From Ascidia mentula (Eukaryota > Chordata > Ascidiacea > Phlebobranchia > Ascidiidae): a stretch of 64,000 nt of DNA. The translations under genes were made by a program, and so were the position numbers. Below the pieces are notes generated by a model. It was not told the origin of the DNA. It searched no databases and worked only from the letters and a program-made list of their open reading frames with translations. The stretch covers positions 10,666,501 through 10,730,500 of the forward strand of contig OX387200.1 of assembly GCA_947561715.1 (NCBI GenBank). Direction: 5' to 3'. Shown here piece after piece: positions 1 to 11,700 of this stretch; the stretch's first letter is position 1; the number at the start of each line of letters is the position of its first letter.

Positions 1-24
1 CCTTAACCACTCGGCCACGACAAC
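1..24 (-). tRNA. tRNA-Ser(AGA), partial (cut by window start)
   Basis: These 24 bp are the 5' end of a tRNA-Ser identical to the complete copies; the rest lies before base 1. Confidence 0.9.
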
Positions 25-93
25 CGACGATCGTTCGCCATTAAAACCATGCTTCGACACTTTGTTTGTGACACGGAAATTGTACCAAAAAGA

Positions 94-175
94 CGTTGTC
101 GGCAGGATTCGAACCTGCGCGGGCAGAGCCCAACAGATTTCTAGTCTGTCGCCTTAACCACTCGGCCACGACAAC
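94..175 (-). tRNA. tRNA-Ser(AGA), array copy 1
   Basis: The 82-nt minus-strand sequence folds as a class II tRNA. It has a 7-bp acceptor stem (GTTGTCG with CGACAAC) and discriminator G. The anticodon stem is ACAGA/TCTGT with loop CTAGAAA, so the anticodon is AGA, decoding serine UCU and, by inosine, UCC and UCA. The long variable arm has stem GGGC/GCCC, and the T loop is TTCGAAT. A-box and B-box promoters are intact and a T5 terminator follows. Confidence 0.97.
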
Positions 176-244
176 CGACGATCGTTCGCCATTAGAACCA
201 TGCTTCGACACTTTGTTTGTGACACGGAAATTGTACCAAAAAGA

Positions 245-326
245 CGTTGTCGGCAGGATTCGAACCTGCGCGGGCAGAGCCCAACAGATTTCTAGTCTGT
301 CGCCTTAACCACTCGGCCACGACAAC
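245..326 (-). tRNA. tRNA-Ser(AGA), array copy 2
   Basis: This copy has the same sequence as copy 1, with all stems and both internal promoter boxes intact. Confidence 0.97.
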
Positions 327-395
327 CGACGATCGTTCGCCATTAAAACCATGCTTCGACAGTTTGTTTGTGACTCGGAAATTGTACCAAAAAGA

Positions 396-477
396 CGTTG
401 TCGGCAGGATTCGAACCTGCGCGGGCAGAGCCCAACAGATTTCTAGTCTGTCGCCTTAACCACTCGGCCACGACAAC
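396..477 (-). tRNA. tRNA-Ser(AGA), array copy 3
   Basis: This copy has the same sequence as copy 1. Confidence 0.97.
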
Positions 478-546
478 CGACGATCGTTCGCCATTAAAAC
501 CATGCTTCGACACTTTGTTTGTGACTCGGAAATTGAACCAAAAAGA

Positions 547-628
547 CGTTGTCGGCAGGATTCGAACCTGCGCGGGCAGAGCCCAACAGATTTCTAGTCT
601 GTCGCCTTAACCACTCGGCCACGATAAC
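547..628 (-). tRNA. tRNA-Ser(AGA), array copy 4, acceptor mismatch
   Basis: Intact except that the 5' acceptor strand reads GTTATCG against an unchanged 3' strand. This puts an A.C mismatch at the fourth acceptor pair. It may be transcribed but fold or mature poorly. Confidence 0.9.
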
Positions 629-697
629 CGACGATCGTTCGCCATTAAAACCATGCTTCGACACTTTGTTTGTGACTCGGAAATTGTACCAAAAAGA

Positions 698-779
698 CGT
701 TGTCGGCAGGATTCGAACCTGCGCGGGCATAGCCCAACAGATTTCTAGTCTGTCGCCTTAACCACTCGGCCACGACAAC
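698..779 (-). tRNA. tRNA-Ser(AGA), array copy 5
   Basis: First copy with the AT form of the variable-arm loop (plus strand CATAGCCC instead of CAGAGCCC). The change is in the loop and all stems are intact. Confidence 0.96.
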
Positions 780-848
780 CGACGATCGTTCGCCATTAAA
801 ACCATGCTTCGACACTTTGTTTGTGACTCGGAAATTGTACCAAAAAGA

Positions 849-930
849 CGTTGTCGGCAGGATTCGAACCTGCGCGGGCATAGCCCAACAGATTTCTAGT
901 CTGTCGCCTTAACCACTCGGCCACGACAAC
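849..930 (-). tRNA. tRNA-Ser(AGA), array copy 6
   Basis: This copy is the AT loop form and all stems are intact. Confidence 0.96.
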
Positions 931-999
931 CGACGATCGTTCGCCATTAAAACCATGCTTGGACACTTTGTTTGTGACTCGGAAATTGTACCAAAACGA

Positions 1000-1081
1000 C
1001 GTTGTCGGCAGGATTCGAACCTGCGCGGGCATAGCCCAACAGATTTCTAGTCTGTCGCCTTAACCACTCGGCCACGATAAC
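1000..1081 (-). tRNA. tRNA-Ser(AGA), array copy 7, acceptor mismatch
   Basis: AT loop form, with the same A.C mismatch at acceptor pair 4 as copy 4. The neighbouring spacer has G instead of C at 961. Confidence 0.9.
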
Positions 1082-1150
1082 CGACGATCGTTCGCCATTA
1101 AAACCATGCTTCGACACTTTGTTTGTGACTCGGAAATTGTACCAAAAAGA

Positions 1151-1232
1151 CGTTGTCGGCAGGATTCGAACCTGCGCGGGCATAGCCCAACAGATTTCTA
1201 GTCTGTCGCCTTAACCACTCGGCCACGACAAC
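1151..1232 (-). tRNA. tRNA-Ser(AGA), array copy 8
   Basis: This copy is the AT loop form and all stems are intact. Confidence 0.96.
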
Positions 1233-1301
1233 CGACGATCGTTCGCCATTAAAACCATGCTTGGACACTTTGTTTGTGACTCGGAAATTGTACCAAAAAG
1301 A

Positions 1302-1383
1302 CGTTGTCGGCAGGATTCGAACCTGCGCGGGCATAGCCCAACAGATTTCTAGTCTGTCGCCTTAACCACTCGGCCACGATAAC
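1302..1383 (-). tRNA. tRNA-Ser(AGA), array copy 9, acceptor mismatch
   Basis: AT loop form with the acceptor A.C mismatch and the same spacer G variant as copy 7. Copies 6+7 and 8+9 therefore form a 302-bp duplicated pair. Confidence 0.9.
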
Positions 1384-1452
1384 CGACGATCGTTCGCCAT
1401 TAAAACCATGCTTCGACACTTTGTTTGTGACTCGGAAATTGTACCAAAAAGA

Positions 1453-1534
1453 CGTTGTCGGCAGGATTCGAACCTGCGCGGGCATAGCCCAACAGATTTC
1501 TAGTCTGTCGCCTTAACCACTCGGCCACGACAAC
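1453..1534 (-). tRNA. tRNA-Ser(AGA), array copy 10
   Basis: This copy is the AT loop form and all stems are intact. Confidence 0.96.
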
Positions 1535-1603
1535 CGACGATCGTTCGCCATTAAAATCATGCTTCGACACTTTGTTTGTGACTCGGAAATTGTACCAAAA
1601 AGA

Positions 1604-1685
1604 CGTTGTCGGCAGGTTTCGAACCTGCGGGGGCAGAGCCCAACAGATTTCTAGTCTGTCGCCTTAACCACTCGGCCACGACAAC
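1604..1685 (-). tRNA. tRNA-Ser(AGA), array copy 11, two substitutions near the T arm
   Basis: The T loop reads TTCGAAA instead of TTCGAAT, which also alters the last part of the B box. One base between the variable arm and the T stem is changed from G to C. The anticodon arm is unchanged. Function is uncertain. Confidence 0.85.
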
Positions 1686-1754
1686 CGACGATCGTTCGCC
1701 ATTAGAACCATGCTTCGACACTTTGTTTGTGACACAGAAATTGCACCAAAAAGG

Positions 1755-1836
1755 CGTTGTCGGCAGGATTCGAACCTGCGCGGGCAGAGCCCAACAGATT
1801 TCTAGTCTGTCGCCTTAACCACTCGGCCACGACAAC
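1755..1836 (-). tRNA. tRNA-Ser(AGA), array copy 12
   Basis: This is the AG loop form with intact stems. The flanking spacer carries CACAG and GCACC variants shared with the next unit. Confidence 0.97.
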
Positions 1837-1905
1837 CGACGATCGTTCGCCATTAAAACCATGCTTCGACACTTTGTTTGTGACACAGAAATTGCACCAA
1901 AAAGA

Positions 1906-1987
1906 CGTTGTCGGCAGGATTCGAACCTGCGCGGGCAGAGCCCAACAGATTTCTAGTCTGTCGCCTTAACCACTCGGCCACGACAAC
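1906..1987 (-). tRNA. tRNA-Ser(AGA), array copy 13
   Basis: This copy is identical in sequence to copy 1. Confidence 0.97.
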
Positions 1988-2056
1988 CGACGATCGTTCG
2001 CCATTAAAACCATGCTTCGACACTTTGTTTGTGACTCGGAAATTGTACCAAAAAGA

Positions 2057-2138
2057 CGTTGTCGGCAGGATTCGAACCTGCGCGGGCAGAGCCCAACAGA
2101 TTTCTAGTCTGTCGCCTTAACCACTCGGCCACGACAAC
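2057..2138 (-). tRNA. tRNA-Ser(AGA), array copy 14
   Basis: This copy is identical in sequence to copy 1. Confidence 0.97.
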
Positions 2139-2207
2139 CGACGATCGTTCGCCATTAAAACCATGCTTCGACACTTTGTTTGTGACTCGGAAATTGTACC
2201 AAAAAGA

Positions 2208-2289
2208 CGTTATCGGCAGGATTCGAACCTGCGCGGGCAGAGCCCAACAGATTTCTAGTCTGTCGCCTTAACCACTCGGCCACGACAAC
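2208..2289 (-). tRNA. tRNA-Ser(AGA), array copy 15, last complete copy
   Basis: The 3' acceptor strand has a C-to-T change that turns pair 4 into a G.U wobble, which should be tolerated. The other parts are intact. Confidence 0.94.
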
Positions 2290-2358
2290 CGACGATCGTT
2301 GGCCATTAAAACCATGCTTCGACACTTTGTTTGTGACACAGAAATTGTACCAAAAAGA

Positions 2359-2399
2359 CGTTGTCGGCATGATTCGAACCTGCGCTGGCATGGCCCAAC
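2359..2399 (-). pseudogene. Broken tRNA-Ser copy at the array edge
   Basis: The unit begins in register (151 bp after copy 15) but keeps only the 3' third of the tRNA, with three substitutions. After CCCAACA it runs directly into spacer-like sequence (CTTTGTTTGT). The anticodon arm and A box are lost. A further diverged spacer fragment (CCATTAAAACCATG) follows at about 2427. It looks like a deletion product at the decaying end of the array. Confidence 0.85.
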
Positions 2400-2487
2400 A
2401 CTTTGTTTGTAAGGCGAAAATATTTCCATTAAAACCATGTTTTTTTGTGTTGTTTAAATTTAACGTGTCGTGAAAAACTCTTTTTAG

Positions 2488-2734
2488 ATTCTATTATCAC
2501 ATGTTTGGTGCCGACGTTGATACATTGAATATGTACATGGAACACTCACATGGTGAAGTTGTGAAGATTTGGTCCTTGATTGGTATGCAGGCTAACAAAT
2601 GGTTGATGGCTTCTTACACACTCAACTCGCTTTCTCCGACCAAATTATGGTTGGAAGGTGTTGTGGGATCAGGTATAGCCGGTGATATTTCTGTCGACGA
2701 TGTTACTTTGGATTTTGGTCCGTGTCCTGCAGAT
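2488..2734 (+). CDS. MAM 1 (C-terminal half only)
   Basis: One exon begins after the acceptor CTTTTTAG. It encodes the strand [16 protein letters not shown], then W..IGMQANKW, and ends GDISVDDV...GPCPAD before donor GTAAGC. The N-terminal half of the domain must come from exons upstream of the window or of the tRNA array. Here the third and later strands share one exon, whereas most copies split them. Confidence 0.9.
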
Positions 2735-5700
2735 GTAAGCATAGTTGTTTATCTGTGTTTTTTATTGTTATCTTTTATCGCAGTTAAGTCTCTTGTGATC
2801 TTACAAAATTAACTTTTTAAACTTAATTTCTTCAGTTTGTCGTGTCTGTCTCTGATCTATGACTATATGCTTGCTTGTGCACTGCTTTTATAAGAGACTG
2901 ACTGTTAAACAACTTTATTGGCACGAGCTTTCGCGAGATTGATCTCGCTTCATCAGGTGCAGCAAATGACGTGTCAAATAAAATGCGGCAACAGCGCTAA
3001 AAACAAGGAAGAAAAAAGAAAAAACGCACGAAGAGGTGATAATTGTTGGTCACTGAGTGCCCGTGGCATCTTGGTGCGTATAATGGCTCATAAAGCCCCA
3101 GTCTCTATTGAGACCGTGGTTGATAGAGTCAAATTTTTGGATGAGGCGTTGTTCTGTCGTCTCTCTCGCTAGTCTCGTTCTTCTTATAACCTTCTGTAGC
3201 ACCATGACCCTCAAGTCTTCAACACTGTGGTCAGGCTCGTTGAAATGAGCACCTACCGGTTTCTCGTAGTTGTTGTGCCGAATATCATTTTTGTGACCGT
3301 TCATTCTCTGTCTCAGTGTTTGTCCGGTTTGTCCGATATACAAAGCTCGTGGACAGCGCGCACACGTCAAAGCGTAAATGACGTTCGTTGACCTGCAGGA
3401 AAATGTTCCCTGTGGTGAGAAATGTTGCCCATGCTTTGTCATGAGCTGATTAGATCGGTTAATGTGGTGGCACAATGCGCATCTCGCACCTCCACATGGG
3501 TATGTCCCAAAGTTTTTCTTGGTAGTAGTCTCCGTGTGGGTTAGCATTGTTTTCAGGTTTGGTGGTTGGCGATAAGCGCCAACCGGTAGCTGCGGGAACA
3601 CTGCACAAAGTCGGCTGTCACCATGCAAGATGGGCTGTAGGTCTTTTGCGATTTTTTTCAGTCGTCCCATCGGTTTGTTGTATGTGACGACGATGGGGAT
3701 TCGTGTGTTTTTTTGCTAACACGCTGGTTCTCTTGAATAAGCCGGTCTCGTCGGACGGTCGTCGCTCTTGCCATCTCCTTGTCTACCATGCTGGATCGGT
3801 AGTCATTCCCTATAAACCTGTTACGCAGTTCGCGCAACTGTGCGTTGCAGTCATCGCGACGGGATCTTTTTAAACTTGTAATTGTGGGATCTCGTTCCCA
3901 CACATTCACGCACGGATTTGTTTGCTCTTGAATGTAATTTTGATCATTTTTTTCCACTTATACTGCGGTTGTTTTTTCTCTTTTGTACCATGTTTCTTTT
4001 TCCTAAAATTTGCCATATTTATTGGATAGAATTTTGCAGAGTGTAATTCGTGTCTATAAAACAAAACTATAATAACTATAAAAACTTTGGATGCAATATA
4101 TAAGGATGATCAAAGTCTTTGTGGTTCGTCGTTATGACATATTGTTGGAGATATTGCGTCAATGGTTCGTGAGGGAACCACTACCTTAGTGAATATCTCT
4201 TGCCGAATATTTTGTTTTGTCAGAAAATTAATACATCAATTGCCGCATTCTTAGGCAACCTGCAACTTTGAAGCCAGCTTATGTCAATGGGATCAAGCTA
4301 AGGATGACGTGTTTGATTGGACATTCGGACACAACGGTACATCATCTGATGGCACAGGTCCAGCATTGGATCACACTTACTTCACTGAAACGGGTCAATA
4401 TCTCCACATCGAAGCTTCTAGGTAAGCAATATTATTGATGAGGTTTCACCAATATCACGTTTTGTTTTTCTGTTTAGTCCCCGTGTTGCTGGAGACAAAG
4501 CTCGCTTGATGAGTTCTAAATACGAAGCGGGAGGTCGTTATTGCTTCGAATTTTTCTACCACATGTTTGGTTCTTCGATCGGCACTTTGAACATTTACGT
4601 GAAACCTCTCGCCCAATCACTCTCACCCTCGCAGATAGTTTGGGTTGAAAGTGGTAACCAGGGAGATCTGTGGAGATACGGTTACACCACAGTGACCGAC
4701 AACGCTGAATTCCAGGTGGGTTTGTTGAATGGTTCCTTTCGATAAGAAATGAAACTCACTGTGTTACCGAGGAAATTTCTTGAGATGCGTGGGTCTGAAA
4801 ACGAAGGTCATTTATCACTGATTGGATACACGTGCATAAAAAATAATTCACGTGTTTGAATCAAAAGTGTTTCTTTTGAAATGGTAATTTGCAGATTGTT
4901 GTGGAAGGAATTGTTGGGTCGAGCTTCTCAGGCGATATTGCCATCGACGATTTAAAAACTGTTGCAGGAGAATGTCCTCCACCAGGAATGTGTGACTTTG
5001 AACGAAGCTTTTGTAGCTGGACGAATGTTTTTTCTCCAGGTACTTAGTTTTTTTTCTTTTATTCCGGCTTTGCTTGAATTCCAGTCAGACATACACTACA
5101 TGTTGATTACATTTAATTCCATTTCCATATATGACATTTTAAACAGATTATCTCGCATCATACTTTGTGTATTTAATATTGAAAGGAGATTGATGAAAAT
5201 TGGGTTGGTTATTTGTAGAATTGGATGAACTCAATTGGCAGCGAAATGCTGGATCAACTCCAAGCTACACAACCGGACCATTAGTGGATCACACAACAGG
5301 AACAGATACCGGATTTTACATATTTGTTGGTATGGCAACCAAAAGTCAGCAAACCAACATTGGATTGGTCAGATTTTACTTTTTATACCAAGCAAGAGTT
5401 TTTGTGATGACAAATGAATTGTGTAAAAGTAGGTGTTGGCATCGCTTTAAACTACACGATCATTTCAGTTACCACAACTTTGTATCCAGTCATATTATTA
5501 TTGGCCATATGGTGGTTGAAAGATGTTTGCACAATTGAAGTACTAAAGCATATTTATCGCACTGCCCACACTGCGGCTTTGAGCCAATTATCAGCAAGGA
5601 TCCATTTTTTCTTGCAACGTACATATTGCCTGGAGCGCGAAACGATTTTCTGTGCTGTTTGTATCTTTGCCAACCATCAAGCAGACACAAAAATAAGCAC

Positions 5701-8700
5701 AAAAGCTGGAACAACGTGCAGATTGTGCGGTTTCGAATAAGTAAGTTCACAATTTAATACGGGCTACATAATTGTTCAGAAACATCGAGCGCAAACAGTG
5801 GAGATAGAGCATGGCTTGTTAGCTCGTCATACGAAGCCACAACCTTACTTGATAGTGGTGGAAGATGCCTTGTCTTCTGGTACCATATGTTTGGTCCGGA
5901 CGTGGGAACCCTTAACGTGTACACAGCTGTTGATTTGACGGTACCAACAATTTACATATTTTTGCGTTAACACAGAGATACTGATATTTTTTTTGTCAAA
6001 AAGGGTTCAATATCAACTGGAGATGCGGTTTGGTCGAAGTCAGGAGACCAGGGAGATTACTGGTTGTCCGCTTATGTGAACGTCACTTCCGCCCAACGTT
6101 TCTTCATTGTTTTGGAAGCAGTGCGCGGGAACGGATTCGCAGGTCTTGTATTTAATATCAACTGTAGTAGAGCAAGCAGTATCTGCATTTAGTATGATGA
6201 CAAACCTTAACAGTGCTGACGAAGTCAGAGACATCTTACCTTTTTGACCGTCTTAGTGATAGGCTCTTGATCACCCAATCAACTTATTTTACTTCCGTTA
6301 CTTTCTCTCCAGGGGATATATCTCTTGATGACGTAGACGTATTTGACGTTCCGTGCGTTCCACAAACCCCACCTACTTTACCCCCAATCGACCCCCCAAC
6401 ACCCCCACCTTCACCGTGGGATTGCGACTTTGAGTTGGATTGGTGCGGTTGGAGCAACGAAGCTGATCTGAGGTTGAACTGGACAAGGCAACAGGGTGCA
6501 ACACCTCATGCTGCAACAGGACCAACCACCGACCACACGACCTTGACACCGGATGTAAGTCAGGGTATTTGAAAATCTCTGTCGCAAGTGCAAGTGTTTT
6601 GGCGTGAAAGTTTTTTTTTATTAGAGTTGTTTTTTTGTTTTCTAAAATTTCTATCTGTAACGAATGCACAAAAATACCTGTGTCATGAAAAAAAAAAAAA
6701 TAATGACCGACTCAATATAAATCAGATTTGTAGAAATCAAAACGCTTTTTAGAATCGTTGTATTTGTTGATAACACAAACTTTGTATTTACAAGAAATAA
6801 TTGGTTTTCGTTTATTGTAACGTCAGGGTTATTATGTGTTTGTCGACGTGGATTATGCGAACGAAGGAGATCACAAAAATGACCCTGGGCGACTCCACAG
6901 TCCAACCATTACATCAACGGGTGAAGATGGAATGTGTTTATCATTCTGGTATCATATGTATGGCGACCATGTGAATCAACTCAATATATACGAGATACAA
7001 CGTGATTATCAAACCACAGCAATCTGGTCGCGAACTGGAAGTCAAGGACAAAAGTGGAATTACGGACAGGTATCATTAATATATCGTTATATCGAGCCGA
7101 CTCTGGCCCCAGAATGCCCTAAACCGTTTTCTGTCGTTTTCGGAGCTGAGTTGTTTGGAGATATGACCGAAATATTTTTGTGTTGCGCAACTTGTTTAAA
7201 ACTTTCTTCTTTTCATTGTACAGACTCACATTTCACGTTTCGGGGATTACACAGTGATGTTTGAAGCACTTCGAGGTGATGGATTCAAGGGTGATATTGC
7301 ACTTGATGACATCAGATTCTTCACCGGCGCCTGTCCCTCCACGGCAATATGTGATTTTGAGGAAAAATCTATCTGTGGATTCCAACACGACCCCACGGCG
7401 GATTTTGACTGGAGGTGGCATCAGGGAAACACTACCACTGCTAACTCTGGTATACATTCACAAAAAAAACATATATGTAAATAAATTTAATACATCGATT
7501 TGTGTCAGCTTAGTTTTAGTTTCTTTTTTGTACAGGTAATAGCTTTCTTAATATGCTTCAAAACTTACCTTCTGTGCATGAGTTCGTGACTGAAGCGAAA
7601 TCATCTACCTGTCTAACTTGTGTATATTTGCTGCTAGTTTGAAACTAGGCATGTATCGACTTTATAACGAATAAAAAAATTAACAATAAGGAAACGAATG
7701 GACATTTTATGTTTTTTTTTACAAATTCAACATATGTGCGAACAGGCCCCTCAATTGATCACACCACACAGACAAGCAATGGACATTACATGTATACTGA
7801 AGCTAGTGAAAGCGGACTGGTCGAGGGTTCTAAAGGAAGACTCATAAGCTCGATGCACCAAGCCACCGATGGAAAATGCGTTGTATTTTGGTATATCATG
7901 TTTTTTTTATTTTACTGTAATTGTATTTTTTTGCGATTTGGTATTATTTAGATAAACCATGCCCAAACAAATTGTCTAATTGATTATTTGATTAAAAATT
8001 ATCTCAATATTTAAAATAGACCAACTTGAACAACAACTTTTTTCCACATTGTAATGCGTCGGGTTTTTTATTTCCAAAACCATTGAAAACTTTACCCAGT
8101 TTTGCGGTATATCAAGAATATAACTGTTGTATTCTGTATTTGTGAGAGGAAAGGCGTCTGCAAATATTCTGATAATTCGTTTTGTTCGCATTAAACTCAA
8201 TTTTCACAAAAAACAAAAATTTTCTTTAGTTAGCCATTCTATTTTTTTGTAAATTTAGTAAAACACTGGAACCGAACAATGTTAGTGAATTCTTAGTTGA
8301 ATGTTCATTAATGATTTATTTCCGCCAGGTATCACATGTACGGAAAAGCTATCGGGACATTAAATGTTTGGAGCGCCCAGGATGGTGTGATTAGTTCAGT
8401 TCCACACTGGTCCTTGTCAGGAAATCATGATGACCTGTGGCGCAGGGCATCTTTCCAATACGAATCATTTGTTCAATACCAGGTGCTTACAACATGTTTT
8501 TGCTTTTATTTAGGAAATATGTTGAGACATTTTATGTCGTTTTCTGTGGATAAAAAATTCCAAAACCCTTGTTGTGATTATATTTCTTGAAATCCGTTTT
8601 TCGTAGATAATATTTGAAGGCGTGCGTGGGTTTAACGTGGCAGGGGACATTTCAATTGATGACGTGGAATTGAGAGATGAAACTTGTGAACTTCCCGGTA

Positions 8701-11700
8701 GGAAAACGAAATCCACTAAAATGTAGTTGAAAATTCAAACATAAACAACTGCAACATTTTCAGGAACTTGCGACTTTAATTTCGACTCGTGTGGTTGGGT
8801 GAATGCTGCTGATGACGATTTTGATTGGACGATAATTCGCGGTCCGACGGGAACCGAAAATACAGGGCCCGACGCCGATGTTTCTGGAAATGGTTTGTTA
8901 AAGAATCTGTCAAAATATTGTATTGTCGAAATTAGTGCTAGTTTTGTCTGATTATTTACAGGTCAATACATGTACACTGAAACATCCGACCCGAGGATTC
9001 AGGGAGAATCAGCTCGTCTTATATCGGAAATATTTGTTAAATCTGCTTTAAGTCCGAATGACAACTCACACTGCTTCACGTTCTGGTAAACTATTATGCA
9101 GTTTATAACTAATCGCCATAAATCAAAATCAAAAGCTTAAAATCTTTTGTGATTCAGGTTGTATTGTTTTGTTCGTATTTGTTTTTTTGGGGGGCGTAAC
9201 TAAACAGTAAATAAGCTCATTGCAATTCCTGGGGAAATTGTGTATTTTGTGGTTTTACATTAGGTATCACATGAGAGGAAACGGTATTGGCACATTAAAT
9301 ATTTACATGATGTATGGGGAATACCCTGGAGTTCGAAAAGATTTATGGAGCAAAAGTGGAGCGCAAGGATCATCATGGTTGTACGATCAGGTTAGTGGGC
9401 TAACATGTTTTATAGACATTTGGGTAAAAAAACATTCATGGAATTTTATTTTTATTCCAGTTGGAAATTGTTACTTCTGACTACTTTTACGTTGTCGTAG
9501 AAGGAATAGTTGGTCCGGGTGTGGGGGGTGATATAGCGATTGACAACTTACTCGTCTGGAGAGGTATATAATTTAAAAACGGTGTAGTTACTTCGTTGTT
9601 CATTGTACCATGTTATTGTTCAGGAACTTGTGCGTCCATCGAACCTCCAACACAAGTTTTGTGCGGTTCTTCCGACGTCACAATCAGCAGCGCGCAAGTC
9701 TGTGACTTTACAAAAGGTATTTTTCCCTTGAACAATCTCAAGAAATTGTGCTCTGAGGATTTTGTAATGAATTGGCATGGGTATATACCGAAAAAGGTAC
9801 ATAAGTTTTCCTCAAGGCTCGCTTGGTTCCTGCTATTAGCCAGTAATGAAGATGTCTTTATTTAAAAGCCATAGAGTAGATATATGGTCATCCGTTTCCG
9901 TACAAAGACACGTCCGTTTACTTTTGCCGCTTAAACACTCACTGACAACATGCCCCAAGCAAATCAAGGAACATGGAAACTGTAGGCGAGCACAAATGTT
10001 ACGGAAAAAGTAAATAAGAAGTTTCTTTTACAGTTTGGGGTTTATTGCTAATTTTCCAACAGACATTTTCAAGAATTATATTTCAAAAACTGCTATTTAA
10101 ATTATTTTCATCCACTCGGATTTAAATCTACGTTTGTGGCGGAGTGTGACGCAGCAGATACGTTGCCTTCTTTCTTACGTTCTCTCGCTTTGTGTTATAT
10201 GTTCCTGGTTTGCGTTGGCTTTTACAAGACACGCTCGTAGAATACAGAGCAACTCTTCGCATTAAAACAAAACTAGGAATGTAACAAATGTTCGATTAGG
10301 TTTTTACATTTCTTAGAAAATATTGAATTTATAATTTTAATCAATATTTGCATCCATGTGTTTTCTGCATTCAATGTACAGGGTATACAAATTTAAATGT
10401 TCGTCACAATCAAACTAAGTTTTGGTTCGGCCGATTAAAGTACAGCTCATTTTCCTTCATCACTAAACAAAACTTGCAGACTGTCCGAACAATTGGGACG
10501 AGGCGACCTGCGGGGAATGTAATTTCGAAAGTGGAACATGCGGATGGCAGGATGTTTCATCAAGCACTTATGCTTGGGTGAGGGACAGAGATGGAACTTC
10601 CGGTATTGGAACAGGGCCTTCATACGACCACACACTACAAACAGCAGAAGGTTAGTATAGCATGGCACACAATACATTGTGGGAGTTGCAATTACGGTAA
10701 TATTTTTTATGCATTTTCGGGACCTTGCAGGTTATTATATGGCGGTAGAAGCAGCATCTGGTGTTGACAGAGTGGAAGCAATCATGATTACACCTAGGTT
10801 AACACAATCAAGCGCCAGTTGCCAGGTAAATGTTTTAATGCAAAAATGAGCAACTTAATAGGAACTACCGGAATTAGTTTCGTTTCTATTGCTTAAACGT
10901 TCGTGTTAACAAGCATTGTTGCTTTTTAGCTTGTGTTCTACTACCACATGTATGGACGTGGTTTTACTGAAACTCTGGACAACCGAAATCCCGGCGAACT
11001 TCGGCTTGTGATGAGATTGTCAACCCGGAATTTCGTGATTTGGCAACACAGCAAAGATGAGGGGGATCAGTGGATCCAAGCGAACGTTTATATCGGTTGG
11101 ATATTTTGTGTTCCCATGCGCCGTTTAAATATGTTTACTTTTGATATTTTTGCAAGAAAATGTCAACTTAGTAAAAGGGTATTTCTTTACCATTGAACTT
11201 AGTATGTCTCGCAATAACTTAATCCAAAATTGGTATATTCTGTTTAGGAAGAGTTGACGAACCATTTGTTCTCTCCTTCCAAGCAACGAGAAGTTTTAGT
11301 GGGGTTGGTGATCTTGCTATCGATGATGTAACATTTGTGCAGTGCGCATTGGGAAACGTCACAGCGCAGTGTTCTGGTCTGGAATACCGGTATGTTTTCT
11401 TCAAATTTTTTTTTTTTTTTGTGTTAAAAAAATATTTTTATTTTTTTCAGGTGTGATCGGGGTTCTTGTGTCAGTAGCGATGCGACTTGTGACCTCACAG
11501 ACGACTGCGGTGACGGCAGTGATGAGAGATGTAGTTCAATCACTTCATGCGATTTCGAGGCAGACTTTTGCACAGGTAACCAGGTGTTGTTACTTACCAC
11601 CACATCTTTCTTCCGTATCCATTTCTTTCAATGTATTTTGTGCAAACGGACAAGCAAATCGCCAAGTTTTATAGGGCGAAGAGATAAGTACGTTTATTGC

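Larger units (their letters stand above)
1..2399 (-). repeat. Tandem array of tRNA-Ser(AGA) genes, 151-bp unit
   Basis: The array is made of a 151-bp unit repeated without a single indel from the window start to about 2399. Each unit holds an 82-bp tRNA-Ser gene on the minus strand and a 69-bp spacer. Downstream of each gene (leftwards on the plus strand) a run of five T on the minus strand gives an RNA polymerase III terminator. The units are almost identical and differ at a few diagnostic sites: an AG/AT change in the variable-arm loop, a C/T change in the 5' acceptor strand, and a C/G change in the spacer. The array extends beyond base 1, so the true copy number is unknown. Confidence 0.97.
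2735..4254 (+). other. Intron of 1.5 kb holding a Penelope-like fragment
   Basis: The intron runs from donor GTAAGC to acceptor TTCTTAG and joins GAT|GCA in phase 0. It is long for this gene because of the mobile-element insertion at about 2900-3965. I see nothing recognisable in 3966-4250 apart from AT-rich sequence. Confidence 0.8.

Noticed and set aside
96-2391. Periodic 70- and 78-codon open frames on both strands of the tRNA array
   Set aside because: They recur every 151 bp because the repeat length is not a multiple of three and they translate tRNA and spacer sequence. There is no protein signal.
2918-3172. Plus-strand frame of 84 codons
   Set aside because: It is the antisense shadow of the Penelope endonuclease region.
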